Assembly (NCBI GenBank): GCA_009845995.1
Contig: VXYK01000070.1
Location: forward strand, 1-39,415
Origin: Acidimicrobiaceae bacterium
GTDB lineage: Bacteria; Actinomycetota; Acidimicrobiia; Acidimicrobiales; Aldehydirespiratoraceae
Direction: 5' to 3'
Length of the DNA: 39,415 nt
In this document: piece after piece, positions 23,837-31,471 of the stretch
Position numbering within the stretch: position 1 is the first letter of the stretch
Layout: each line of letters opens with the position of its first letter
Notes under the pieces: generated by a model
Databases searched by the model: none
What the model saw: only the letters and a program-made list of their open reading frames with translations
What the model was told of the DNA's origin: nothing
Program-made: the position numbers and the translations under genes

Positions 23837-25051
23837 GTGCACGACCCCGACCACCGCCCACTTCGTTACGACCCCGCTGAACGCTTCGCGTCCGGTCTCC
23901 CCGCCTCTGGTGCGTGGCGTCCGGGAGATCCCGTCGGAGAGCGGCGTTTCATGACCGTCACCGAGGGGCGTCCGTTCGCCCTGGAGGGTGGAGGCCTGCT
24001 TGAGGAGATCACCTTGGCCTATGAGACATGGGGCGAACTCAATGCGGATGGTTCCAACGCTGTTCTGGTTTGTCACGCCTTGACCGGTGATTCCCACGCG
24101 GCCGGACCGATGTCCGCGGGTCACTCCGGTGACGGTTGGTGGGACGAGTTCATCGGACCGAACAAGGCGCTCGACACGAATCGCTGGTATGTGGTTTGCG
24201 CAAATGTGCTGGGCGGATGTCAGGGAAGCACTGGCCCCTCAAGCGACATGCCTGGCGAAGATCGACCCTATGCCGCAGGGTTTCCTCAAGTCACGATCCG
24301 CGACATCGTCCGCACTCAGCGGCGTCTCGCCGACCGGTTGGGTGTCGGCCAGTGGCTTGCCGTCGTCGGGGGTTCGCTTGGCGGGATGCAAGTCCTCGAG
24401 TGGGGCGTGATGTTCGGTGACCGAGTTCGCTTGCTGATGCCGCTTGCCACTTGCGCGGCCGCCAGTCCTCAACAGATCGCCTGGAGTGCGGTCGAGCGGT
24501 TGGCGATTGTGAACGACCCCTTGTTCAACAACGGTGACTACTACGATGCTCCGCCGGGAAAGGGACCGTGGGCGGGTTTGGCCCTTGCCCGTGAGATTTC
24601 GCAGATCACCTACCGGACGACCGAGGTATTCGACCAGCGCTTCGGCCGTCAACACGTCGACCAGCGCCGTGAATTCGACCATTGGGGGCGATACCAGGTG
24701 GAGTCCTACCTCGATCACCACGGTCAGAAACTCGTGCGACGCTTCGATGCCAACACGTTCTTGGTCCTGAGCAAGGCAATGGACCTCCATGACATCGGCC
24801 GAGGCCGCGGGGGTATCGAAGCAGCGTTTTCTCGTCTGTCGAGCCCGGTGTTCACGGCTTCGATCACCTCGGACATTCTCTATCCCCTGTATCAGCAGGC
24901 CGAGATCCACGATCAGGTGACAGCCGCTGGTGGACGCTGTGACCACCACATTCTTGACAGCCCGCAGGGACACGACGGTTTCCTGCTCGAGTCCACGCTT
25001 CTGGGGCCTTTGATTCACGACGCCGTCGCCGAAACCGAAGCAAACCTGTGA
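23837..25051 (+). CDS. metX: Homoserine O-acetyltransferase MetX
   Basis: Acylates homoserine with acetyl-CoA (or succinyl-CoA in some members), the entry step to methionine. This alpha/beta-hydrolase of 404 residues has its nucleophile at S180 in GGSLGGMQVLEWG. The oxyanion region ALTGDSHAAG is near 81-90, and the catalytic Asp and His lie in the C-terminal part (SDILYPLYQQ and QGHDGFLLE). The start is a GTG at 23837, 37 nt after the last riboswitch hairpin, with no strong ribosome site. The stop overlaps metZ by 4 bp. Acetyl versus succinyl specificity cannot be decided by eye. Confidence 0.95.
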   Translation: MHDPDHRPLRYDPAERFASGLPASGAWRPGDPVGERRFMTVTEGRPFALEGGGLLEEITLAYETWGELNADGSNAVLVCHALTGDSHAAGPMSAGHSGDGWWDEFIGPNKALDTNRWYVVCANVLGGCQGSTGPSSDMPGEDRPYAAGFPQVTIRDIVRTQRRLADRLGVGQWLAVVGGSLGGMQVLEWGVMFGDRVRLLMPLATCAAASPQQIAWSAVERLAIVNDPLFNNGDYYDAPPGKGPWAGLALAREISQITYRTTEVFDQRFGRQHVDQRREFDHWGRYQVESYLDHHGQKLVRRFDANTFLVLSKAMDLHDIGRGRGGIEAAFSRLSSPVFTASITSDILYPLYQQAEIHDQVTAAGGRCDHHILDSPQGHDGFLLESTLLGPLIHDAVAETEANL

Positions 25052-26286
25052 CTCAGCAACCAACCGTTGAACCCGATACGTCAGACTGCGCGGACGGTTC
25101 GCTTGTTTCGCCTCCTTCGAGCGATGCCTACGACGCACGCACAGTGGCGGTGAGGGCCGGCCGGCTCTACAACGACACGGCGCTCGCCCCAGTGCTGTGG
25201 GGCAGCAGCGCGTACGTGGCTGACAGCTTCGACCAAGCCCGACAGTTCGCCGGCGATGTCGCCGAGCCGAAGTTCTACGGTCGCAACTCCAATCCGACAG
25301 TGTCGAATTTCGAACACGCCATGGCGGAACTTGAGGGTGCTGAAGCGTCGAGAGCGTTCGCCTCGGGCATGGGGGCTGTGAGCGCGGTTGTGTTGGCGTT
25401 GTGCTCTTCGGGAGATCACGTCGTCGCTCAGTCGCAGATCTATTCGCACACACAGTTGTTCTTGCAGGCGGTGTGTCCCCGTTTCGGAATCGACGCCACC
25501 TTCGTAGACGGCGCGGATCCCGAAGCGTTCGAAGCTGCGGTGATCCCAGGCAAGACCACGCTGGTTATTGCAGAATCGCCGGCCAACCCGAAGCTGACGC
25601 TGGTTGATCTGGAGTCGTTCGGGGCGATCAAGGGACCGATCACAGTTGTCGATTCGACGCTTGCGACCCCGATAGTCCAGCGTCCCCTCGAGTACGGAGT
25701 GGACCTGGTCGTTCACTCGGCAACCAAGGCCATCGCCGGTCACAATGATGCGATCCTCGGCGTGGTGTCGGGAAGCGATGAGCTGATCGCCTGGATCCGA
25801 GGATTTGCGATCCTCCAGGGCGCAGTGGCGTCCCCGTTCGATGCACTGAACGGTTTGAGAGGAATCCGGACCCTGCCTATTCGTGTTCAACAACAGGCTG
25901 ACACGGCGCTGGCGTTGGCGACGATGTTGGAATCCCACCCGGCTGTGAGAGCGGTGTTCTATCCAGGCTTGGAGTCACACCCGCAGTATGAACTGGCTCA
26001 ACGACAGCTTGATCTGCCCGGTGGACTCGTCACTTTCGACCTCGCTGGGGGTCTTGAAGCGGGAGTTGGACTGATCAATCGCTTGCAACTGGTTCAGCGC
26101 GCCACCTCGCTGGGAGGCCCCGAAACGCTGGTGACGCACCCTGCGTCGACCACTCATGTCGGTCTACTGCCTGACGAACTCGCTGCGGTCGGCATCGAAG
26201 GGGGCACCATTCGCATCTCGTGTGGTCTTGAACACGCCGATGATCTCATCGCGGATCTGACCCGGGCCCTCGCCCCGCTGGTCTGA
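25048..26286 (+). CDS. Trans-sulfuration family PLP enzyme (MetZ/MetY-type homoserine sulfhydrylase or cystathionine gamma-synthase)
   Basis: PLP enzyme that would use the O-acylhomoserine made by MetX with sulfide or cysteine, giving homocysteine or cystathionine. It has 412 residues. The PLP lysine is K227 in HSATKAIAGHNDAILG. YGRNSNPTV (77-85), ASGMGAVSAV (105-114) and SPANPKLTLVD are family motifs. The start GTG overlaps the metX stop by 4 bp, so the two are translationally coupled and both sit behind the SAM riboswitch. The metX partnership argues for a biosynthetic sulfhydrylase, but gamma-lyase type enzymes look very similar. Confidence 0.9.
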   Translation: MTQQPTVEPDTSDCADGSLVSPPSSDAYDARTVAVRAGRLYNDTALAPVLWGSSAYVADSFDQARQFAGDVAEPKFYGRNSNPTVSNFEHAMAELEGAEASRAFASGMGAVSAVVLALCSSGDHVVAQSQIYSHTQLFLQAVCPRFGIDATFVDGADPEAFEAAVIPGKTTLVIAESPANPKLTLVDLESFGAIKGPITVVDSTLATPIVQRPLEYGVDLVVHSATKAIAGHNDAILGVVSGSDELIAWIRGFAILQGAVASPFDALNGLRGIRTLPIRVQQQADTALALATMLESHPAVRAVFYPGLESHPQYELAQRQLDLPGGLVTFDLAGGLEAGVGLINRLQLVQRATSLGGPETLVTHPASTTHVGLLPDELAAVGIEGGTIRISCGLEHADDLIADLTRALAPLV

Positions 26287-26311
26287 CGCGCGACAGGGCC
26301 GGCGAAACCGA

Positions 26312-26317
26312 TACCGT
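26312..26317 (+). promoter_or_regulatory. -10 element of a leaderless small membrane protein gene
   Basis: TACCGT is followed by 7 nt and the ATG at 26325, with no ribosome site. Confidence 0.45.
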
Positions 26318-26324
26318 CTAGTCA

Positions 26325-26666
26325 ATGAACTGGGTCCGCGCAGCGGCTGCGTTGTTGGTGGTGGCCGGGAGTTTCTGGTTCAGCGGCGTTGCGGCGGCTC
26401 AAGATGAAGGCGACAACGGTCCGACGATCACTCCCGTAGCCCAGGTTGAAGCTGAAGACGCAACCGACATCGACTTCGACAAGAACCAAGCTGGGATAGA
26501 TCGGGCAAGACGAACGCTGATTGCTATTGCTGCGTTGATGACGGTCGCGCTTGTTGCGTATTGGTGGCACACGATCCCGTCGCGGCGGCTGCGGGTTGCC
26601 ACAAAACGACTCGCTGATCAGCGCGCAACGATCCAAAACGTCAACACCGACGACGTCGCCGATTGA
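26325..26666 (+). CDS. Small exported membrane protein of unknown function
   Basis: Not recognised. The 113 residues begin with a clear signal sequence (hydrophobic stretch about 6-24, probable cleavage after VAAA before QDEGDN). An acidic extracytoplasmic segment (about 26-58) follows, then a membrane helix (about 64-82, TLIAIAALMTVALVAYWW) and a basic C-terminal tail (IPSRRLRVATKRLADQ). If the signal is cleaved it would be a type I membrane protein with a short cytoplasmic tail. It follows metZ by 38 bp but has its own TACCGT box, so it need not belong to the methionine operon. Confidence 0.7.
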   Translation: MNWVRAAAALLVVAGSFWFSGVAAAQDEGDNGPTITPVAQVEAEDATDIDFDKNQAGIDRARRTLIAIAALMTVALVAYWWHTIPSRRLRVATKRLADQRATIQNVNTDDVAD

Positions 26667-26676
26667 TCTGAACGCA

Positions 26677-26694
26677 GGGTCGGCTTATCGACCC
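26677..26694 (+). terminator. Possible weak hairpin terminator
   Basis: GGGTCG (26677-26682) pairs with CGACCC (26689-26694) around a 6-nt loop just after the small membrane protein gene. There is no T-run, so intrinsic termination is doubtful. Confidence 0.25.
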
Positions 26695-26738
26695 CAGCCG
26701 TCTGTCGGTACGGCTAGTTTCGCCGTTGCACTTGGGAC

Positions 26739-26744
26739 TACGGT
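26739..26744 (+). promoter_or_regulatory. -10 element of a leaderless small gene
   Basis: TACGGT is followed by 6 nt and the ATG at 26751, with no ribosome site. Confidence 0.5.
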
Positions 26745-26750
26745 TGGAAC

Positions 26751-26978
26751 ATGGCAGAAGGACTTGATCTCGACGCAATGTTGGAGCGTTTCCGTGACCG
26801 GGCCGAAGCTGTAAAGAAACGCAACCTGCCCCCCGTAGGTGGCGAAGAGCGCCAACTCTTTCTTGCCCAAGCCCAAGCCGACTATCAGGATTTCGCCATA
26901 ATCGGAGACGCCGAAGCTTCCTTGGAAGACGGGATCCTCACCCTTACCATCGACCTCCGCCCCCCCGACAAGGCCTGA
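26751..26978 (+). CDS. Small conserved-looking protein of unknown function
   Basis: Not recognised. A 75-residue cytosolic protein with a charged helical N-terminus (LDLDAMLERFRDRAEAVKKR), a middle helix (ERQLFLAQAQADYQDFAIIG) and a short strand-like end (ASLEDGILTLTIDLRPP). No membrane segment and no cysteine. The TACGGT box exactly 6 nt before the ATG matches the leaderless pattern of neighbouring genes and is the main reason to call it real. It ends convergently with vapC, 47 bp away. Confidence 0.65.
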   Translation: MAEGLDLDAMLERFRDRAEAVKKRNLPPVGGEERQLFLAQAQADYQDFAIIGDAEASLEDGILTLTIDLRPPDKA

Positions 26979-27025
26979 CCCACCTTCGTAGAGGCAAATG
27001 GAAACTCGCTCATGCTGCTTGGGAA

Positions 27026-27409
27026 TCAGCGGGGGAGGACGGTGATCGGGCAGTTCGGGCCAGGGGCGGTGGACAACCGGGCGTCGGCGGTGAGCAGCGA
27101 GCAGTTCAATGCCTCCGCGAGGGCAATGTAGGAGGCGTCGTATGCCGAAATGTTGTTTCGCAAGGACCATATTCTGGTGGAGAGCCCGGTTATTGGAAAA
27201 CGCTCAACTCCTAGCCGAGTCCAGAGATGGATTGCCTGTTCGGCGTCGTGGGAAGTCATAGTCCCACGGTGAAGTAGCTTGCGCATTGTCTGGAGAACTT
27301 CGGCATCTACGAGGTGCGGGGCAGCGAGCCGGTTCTCGCTTAGTTGTAGACGTGCATCACCGTCATGGAGCAACGCCGCAACCGCTGCTGAGGCATCGAC
27401 GACGATCAC
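27026..27409 (-). CDS. vapC: PIN-domain toxin VapC
   Basis: Toxin of a type II toxin-antitoxin pair; VapC proteins are Mg-dependent RNases that cleave tRNA or rRNA. The 127-residue PIN domain keeps the acidic residues D5 (MIVVDASA), E37 (VDAEVLQ), D91 ([13 protein letters not shown]) and D109 (LTADARLS). The start is a GTG overlapping the vapB stop (GTGA), so toxin translation is coupled to antitoxin translation. It ends convergently with the small unknown gene. The call rests on fold, acidic tetrad and partner. Confidence 0.9.
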   Translation of the reverse strand: MIVVDASAAVAALLHDGDARLQLSENRLAAPHLVDAEVLQTMRKLLHRGTMTSHDAEQAIHLWTRLGVERFPITGLSTRIWSLRNNISAYDASYIALAEALNCSLLTADARLSTAPGPNCPITVLPR

Positions 27410-27627
27410 CTTTCGGCGCGGCCTTCATGCAATGCAGCCAAGATGTCGGCTGTTCGGATGTTTAAATCGGGAAGATCACCGAGCAGCGCTGGGTTGTCGG
27501 CTCGACAAGTTGAGCTGGCAAGTTCCCGCACTGCCATGGCCGATACCGATAGTCCCTCCCGACTAGCAAGAGTTTCGAGACGATGCACAACCTCGTCTGG
27601 AACATTCCGCAAATACAATGTCCTCAT
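27406..27627 (-). CDS. vapB: VapB-type antitoxin
   Basis: Partner of the overlapping vapC. It has 73 residues. The N-terminal part ([36 protein letters not shown]) is the ribbon-helix-helix, FitA/VapB-like DNA-binding fold, and the C-terminal tail ([18 protein letters not shown]) would wrap the toxin. The ATG at 27627 is chosen at the start of the RHH strand. The frame is open upstream to 27867, but that part resembles nothing known. TAGCAT lies 8 nt before the ATG inside a palindrome, so autoregulation is expected. Confidence 0.87.
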   Translation of the reverse strand: MRTLYLRNVPDEVVHRLETLASREGLSVSAMAVRELASSTCRADNPALLGDLPDLNIRTADILAALHEGRAER

Positions 27628-27635
27628 GTTGCAAT

Positions 27636-27645
27636 ATGCTAGCAT
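27636..27645. promoter_or_regulatory. Palindrome at the vapB promoter (putative VapBC operator)
   Basis: ATGCTAGCAT is a perfect 10-bp palindrome that covers the likely -10 (TAGCAT, bottom strand) 8 nt before the vapB ATG. Binding of VapBC here would repress its own transcription. Confidence 0.5.
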
Positions 27646-27930
27646 TCTGCGACGAATTTGCAAGAGTCCAGGTATGGTTCTCGTGAGTATCGTCAAGTCG
27701 GTCCCAACGGCGGCCTTTAATTCTTCGGCGTCGCCTTCCCGTTTGCTTTGTGCCATGGCAGCGCTTCCTGTATCGGTTGTGAAATGGGGGAAGCGTGCGC
27801 GAGTAGCTCTGACAGGCTTGACGATCGAGCGGGGGTTGTCAATGGGTTGGCTAACCTCGACAAGCAATGGGACGTTTGGAGGATCTGACGAAGGGCGCTC
27901 GCGTGAATGGTGTGAGCCCGATGGGAGCGG
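27646..27930. other. Gap between vapB and the IS remnant with no recognised gene
   Basis: About 285 bp with open frames on both strands but no recognisable protein, start context or RNA. On the bottom strand the vapB frame continues open through part of it (to 27867), with an ATG at 27756. It may be degraded sequence left by the adjacent insertion element. Confidence 0.4.
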
Positions 27931-28197
27931 TCACGGTGATCGATGCTGACTGACCCTCAGACGACAGATCCGCTCCTCAACCCTGGCCGGGGTACGCCGA
28001 GGCGAACAATACGGCCTCGACGACCGGTCCACGAGCCCGGCCTCGCCCTCGGCCACATAACGGCACCACCACTTCGCCACGGTGCCCCGCGACACCCCCA
28101 TCTGGGCCGCCACATGAGCCTGAGGCATCCCCGACTCAACCCGGCGGACCATCAACAACCGCCCAGCGGGCGTGAACCTTGCATTAGCGTGCGACAT
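27931..28197 (-). pseudogene. Truncated IS481-family transposase (N-terminal fragment)
   Basis: The first 80 or so residues match the start of IS481-type transposases: MSHANARFTPAGRLLMVRRV, then the helix-turn-helix QAHVAAQMGVSRGTVAKWWCRY and GLVDRSSRP. Full proteins have about 320 residues with a DDE catalytic domain; here similarity ends at about EERICRLR, near 27955, and a stop follows at 27931. No DDE domain is present on either strand nearby, so it is inactive. The ATG at 28197 has an AGGAGG ribosome site. Confidence 0.88.
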
Positions 28198-28257
28198 ACG
28201 AGCCTCCTGTTGCGTTCTTGTGGATGTCACAACCACCACACTCGCACAGGAGGCTCA
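27955..28257 (-). mobile_element. IS481-family insertion sequence remnant
   Basis: Contains the terminal region, ribosome site and 5' quarter of the transposase gene; the rest of the element is missing. Between about 28200 and 28257 lies an 11-bp perfect inverted repeat (GAGCCTCCTGT at 28200-28210, ACAGGAGGCTC at 28246-28256) and the inner TTGTGG/CACAA region typical of the element's end. No second terminal repeat and no target-site duplication were found. Confidence 0.75.
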
Positions 28258-28333
28258 CCCCACCACGGAGCTACCAACCTCTATGTCCACTACAACTAGG
28301 CCCTCATGTTCGGAACCAGTAGAACGGACTGAT

Positions 28334-29410
28334 ATGGCGCAGATGAATGAACTCGGCTTCTATACGTTGGCCGGAGCGCCCGAATCGCCCCGCGAATTAC
28401 TCGATGAGGTGCGCCAAGCCGAGCAGATGAACCTGGGTTCGGTATTCGTCAGCGAGCGTTTGAGCATCAAAGAGGCGGTTGTTCAGTCCGGAGCCGCCGG
28501 CGCAATATCCGAGCGTATGGGCGTGGCCACCGGCGTCACCAACCACCACCTGAGACATCCGGCGGTAACCGCGGCTTTCGCGATGACCATGCACAAGCTG
28601 ACCGAGGGACGTTTCTGCCTTGGTCTCGGCAGAGGTATTGCTCTGCTGTCACAAGCCTTTGGTCTGCGCCCGATAACCACGGCGCAGATGGAGGACTTCG
28701 TGGGGCTCATGCGCCGACTGTGGGAAGGCGAATCGATTTTCGGTCACGACGGTCCGGCCGGCAGCTATCCCTATCTGTCTCTGCGTACCACGGCCAGCGA
28801 GCATATTCCCATGGCCCTGGCCGCATTCGGTCCGAATTCTCTTGCTCTCGGCGGGCGTTGTTTCGATGCGGTGGTGCTCCATACGTTCTTCACTGACGAG
28901 ACCACTGCGAGGGTTGCAGCCGCGGTGAAGCAGGCCGCGGAACAGGCAGGCCGTGACCCTGCGGCGGTGCGTGTTTGGTCCTGCTTCGCGACGATCGGCG
29001 ATCACCTCGATGAGCATGTGCGATTGAAGAAAACCGTCGGTCGCATGGCCACCTACCTTCAGGGCTACGGCGACCTGCTGGTGCGCACCAACAATTGGGA
29101 TCCAGGGGTTCTTGAACGTTTCAGAGCCGATCCGCTCATCGCCGGGTTCCAGGGCGGGATCGACGAGGTGGCCACAACGGAACAGCTTGAACACATTGCT
29201 GAGCTGATCCCCGAGGAGTGGCTCGCTCCGGCTGCGACCGGCAGTCCCGCCCAATGTGTGGAGAAGATCCGCGGTCAGTTTGATCTCGGTTGTGACGGGG
29301 TGATCATGCACGGAGCGAGTCCTGATCAGTTGAGTCCCATTGTCGACGAGTACGTTCGCACCCGTCCCGCAAACATTTTCGACGGATTAGCCGCGAACCC
29401 TGGGGCTTGA
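28334..29410 (+). CDS. LLM-class (probably F420-dependent) oxidoreductase
   Basis: Luciferase-like monooxygenase-fold protein of 358 residues with the TIM-barrel pattern: NLGSVFVSERLSIKEAVV, GVATGVTNHHLRHPAVTAAFA, LTEGRFCLGLGRGIALLSQ and a C-terminal GSPAQCVEKIRGQFDLGCDGVIMHG. In actinobacteria most of these use coenzyme F420 rather than FMN; that and the substrate are inferred. The ATG at 28334 follows a TAGAAC box by 8 nt. A second in-frame ATG is at 28343. It lies directly beside the IS remnant and ends 2 bp from a convergent LLM gene of a different subfamily. Confidence 0.88.
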   Translation: MAQMNELGFYTLAGAPESPRELLDEVRQAEQMNLGSVFVSERLSIKEAVVQSGAAGAISERMGVATGVTNHHLRHPAVTAAFAMTMHKLTEGRFCLGLGRGIALLSQAFGLRPITTAQMEDFVGLMRRLWEGESIFGHDGPAGSYPYLSLRTTASEHIPMALAAFGPNSLALGGRCFDAVVLHTFFTDETTARVAAAVKQAAEQAGRDPAAVRVWSCFATIGDHLDEHVRLKKTVGRMATYLQGYGDLLVRTNNWDPGVLERFRADPLIAGFQGGIDEVATTEQLEHIAELIPEEWLAPAATGSPAQCVEKIRGQFDLGCDGVIMHGASPDQLSPIVDEYVRTRPANIFDGLAANPGA

Positions 29411-29412
29411 AT

Positions 29413-30285
29413 TCACGCGAGGTCGAGAATCAACGCTGCGTAGTGGTCGATGAAGGCCATCGTGGTTGAAGGGTCGTCCCAGTCGGCGCGGGCGGTCCCA
29501 AGAACCACACGTTCGATACCGAGATCGCGGTAGTGAGCCAGAGTCGCCAGTGTCGGGTTGCCGAAAGCGACCATGGTGATCGGTAGATGCGGGCGGCTTG
29601 CCTGCTCTGCGGCCTCGCGAAACAAACGGACCTTCTTGTCGAGCATGCCCCCTTCAATTGGCCCCAACCCGATGTCGGTTGGCATCCAGCCGTCAGCCCA
29701 ACGCGCCGCGTGCCGGCTGCCGAGCCGACCCGCGGTTCCGCACAATACCGGCGGGTGCGGCTTCCGGTGTGGTTTCGGGAAGCTCCAGGAAGAGTCGAAG
29801 TCGAAGTACTTGCCGTGGTGTTCTGATTCGGCGTCGATCCATAGACGACGGAGCGCTTCGGTGCATTCCTCCAGTGCCCGATAACGCATGGCCCAAGAAA
29901 TGTCGGGTCGGTGATTGGCGAGCTCCTCGGCGTTCCAGCCGACTCCCACGCCGAACTCCAGACGGCCCGAAGACAGCACGTCGAGCGTGGCCACGGTTTT
30001 GGCCAGAGCGAGCAGATCCCGCTCTAGTGGCAGGGCGACTCCGGTACCGATGGTCAGTGTGGTAGTCGCGCTCGCGGCGAGCGTGAGGCTCACGAACGGG
30101 TCCATCATCCGCAGGTAGCTGTCGGGGAGTTCACCGCCCGCGGGGTAGGGAGTGCGTCGCGATGTCGGGATGTGGCTGTGCTCGCCCACGAACAGTGAGT
30201 CATATCCACGGTCCTCAAGAGCTCGGGCGAGCCGGTCCGGCCGAACATCTGCGGGCGTGTTCATCGATGCATACCCGAGCTTCAT
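29413..30285 (-). CDS. LLM-class F420-dependent oxidoreductase (Rv2161c-like)
   Basis: A second LLM-fold protein, 290 residues: MKLGYASMNTPADVRPDRLA, RGYDSLFVGEHSHIPTSR, the TIGTGVALPLERDLLALAKTVATLD strand-helix, SGRLEFGVGVGWNAEE and PHPPVLCGTAGRLGSRHAARWADGW. This series is the common actinobacterial 'probable F420-dependent oxidoreductase' pattern. The ATG at 30285 has GGAGG 5 nt upstream; the frame is open 45 nt further. It is divergent from the acyl-CoA dehydrogenase operon across 138 bp. The substrate is unknown. Confidence 0.88.
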   Translation of the reverse strand: MKLGYASMNTPADVRPDRLARALEDRGYDSLFVGEHSHIPTSRRTPYPAGGELPDSYLRMMDPFVSLTLAASATTTLTIGTGVALPLERDLLALAKTVATLDVLSSGRLEFGVGVGWNAEELANHRPDISWAMRYRALEECTEALRRLWIDAESEHHGKYFDFDSSWSFPKPHRKPHPPVLCGTAGRLGSRHAARWADGWMPTDIGLGPIEGGMLDKKVRLFREAAEQASRPHLPITMVAFGNPTLATLAHYRDLGIERVVLGTARADWDDPSTTMAFIDHYAALILDLA

Positions 30286-30364
30286 CGCTACCTCCAGCCC
30301 CGACAATACTCCCGACCCTCCCTGAGCCATAGCACCGGCCTGCTGAGCGGGACCGAAGCTCGTG

Positions 30365-30393
30365 ATTGGCAGTGAACGGCGCGAAGCTATCCT
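30365..30393 (+). promoter_or_regulatory. Promoter of the acyl-CoA dehydrogenase operon
   Basis: TTGGCA (30365-30370) and TATCCT (30388-30393) are separated by exactly 17 bp. A GGGGAGG ribosome site at 30412-30418 then precedes the GTG at 30424. This is one of few genes here with a conventional promoter, leader and ribosome site. Confidence 0.65.
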
Positions 30394-30423
30394 GTGGAGG
30401 GGCCAAAGGCTGGGGAGGTCGTA

Positions 30424-31470
30424 GTGGCGCTCGACTTCTCATTGTCGGTTGATCAAGAAGCGATCGCGGATGCGTTCGGAGCGTTCTTTGCCGCTGAAAG
30501 CCCGATCGATGTGGTGAGGGGCGCGGAACCTCTCGGCTACTCGCCGCGACTCTGGCAGAAGCTGGGCAGCTTGGAGGCACCAGGAATGTCGGTCCCGCCT
30601 CACGCGGGTGGCGGAGGAGCAACTCTGAGCGACCTCGTGGTCGTGGCGGAGGCGTTGGGCGAGTCCATCGCCCCTGTTCCCCTGGTGGAACACTGGGTTG
30701 CGTCGCGTGCTTACCCAACCCCAGAAATCGTGAGCGGTGACCAGATTGCCGCGATCGCGCTTCGTCCAGCCGATGCAGAAGGGATCTGGAGGCTGGTGCC
30801 CGGCGGTGCTGTGGCAGGTGTTGTCGTGGGAGTCGACGGCGACGAACTCGTAGCGGTCCACTCGTCGGCACCGATGGTCTCGCCGCGCAATCACGGTTCC
30901 GCCCCACTGGCCGACCGCTCGGCTCGCGGTGGTCAACGTGTTGTCCTCGGTGAGGCGGCGGACCTTGACCGCTACCTCGACTTGTGGCGGGTCCTCACGG
31001 CCGCGGCACTGGTCGGGATCGCGGAGCGAGCCATGCGGATGGGCGTCGACTATGTGCTCGAACGGCACCAGTTCGGTCGGCCCATCGGGTCGTTTCAGTC
31101 AATCCAGCACGGACTGGCCGATCTGCCGGCTCTGGTTGACGGCGGCCGTTTTCTCGCTCACAAGGCCGCGTGGGCGTTCGACGCGGGACTGGTCGATGGC
31201 GCCGGCGTGATCGACATGGACGAAGGGAACATCACCGAGTTCGCGCCGTTGGCAGCGATGGCGCTGGTCCACGCGGCTGACGCCGCGGCGGTGAGCACCG
31301 ACCGCAGCCTCCACTACCACGGGGGTTACGGATTCTCGCTGGAATACGACATTCAGCTGTATTTCCGACGCGCGAGAGGCTGGGCCAACATAATCGGAGA
31401 TCTGTCGCTCCAGAGACGGCGACTCGCCGATCTCCTGTGGGGTCGGGCCGAGGCAACCGCAGGTCGCTGA
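30424..31470 (+). CDS. Acyl-CoA dehydrogenase-like subunit (small, first of a pair)
   Basis: ACAD-fold protein of 348 residues starting VALDFSLSVDQEAIADAF. The GTG at 30424 lies 5 nt after GGGGAGG, so the in-frame GTG at 30394 inside the promoter is rejected. The C-terminal half has the quinoid GRPIGSFQSIQHGLADL motif and HYHGGYGFSLEYDIQLYFRRARG. The central FAD-binding strands are poorly conserved, and the usual YEGT catalytic glutamate is absent. Short, divergent ACADs encoded next to a second ACAD are known as heterotetramer subunits, such as the ChsE/FadE pairs of steroid breakdown. The next gene starts 1 bp after the stop. Confidence 0.87.
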   Translation: MALDFSLSVDQEAIADAFGAFFAAESPIDVVRGAEPLGYSPRLWQKLGSLEAPGMSVPPHAGGGGATLSDLVVVAEALGESIAPVPLVEHWVASRAYPTPEIVSGDQIAAIALRPADAEGIWRLVPGGAVAGVVVGVDGDELVAVHSSAPMVSPRNHGSAPLADRSARGGQRVVLGEAADLDRYLDLWRVLTAAALVGIAERAMRMGVDYVLERHQFGRPIGSFQSIQHGLADLPALVDGGRFLAHKAAWAFDAGLVDGAGVIDMDEGNITEFAPLAAMALVHAADAAAVSTDRSLHYHGGYGFSLEYDIQLYFRRARGWANIIGDLSLQRRRLADLLWGRAEATAGR

Positions 31471-31471
31471 C

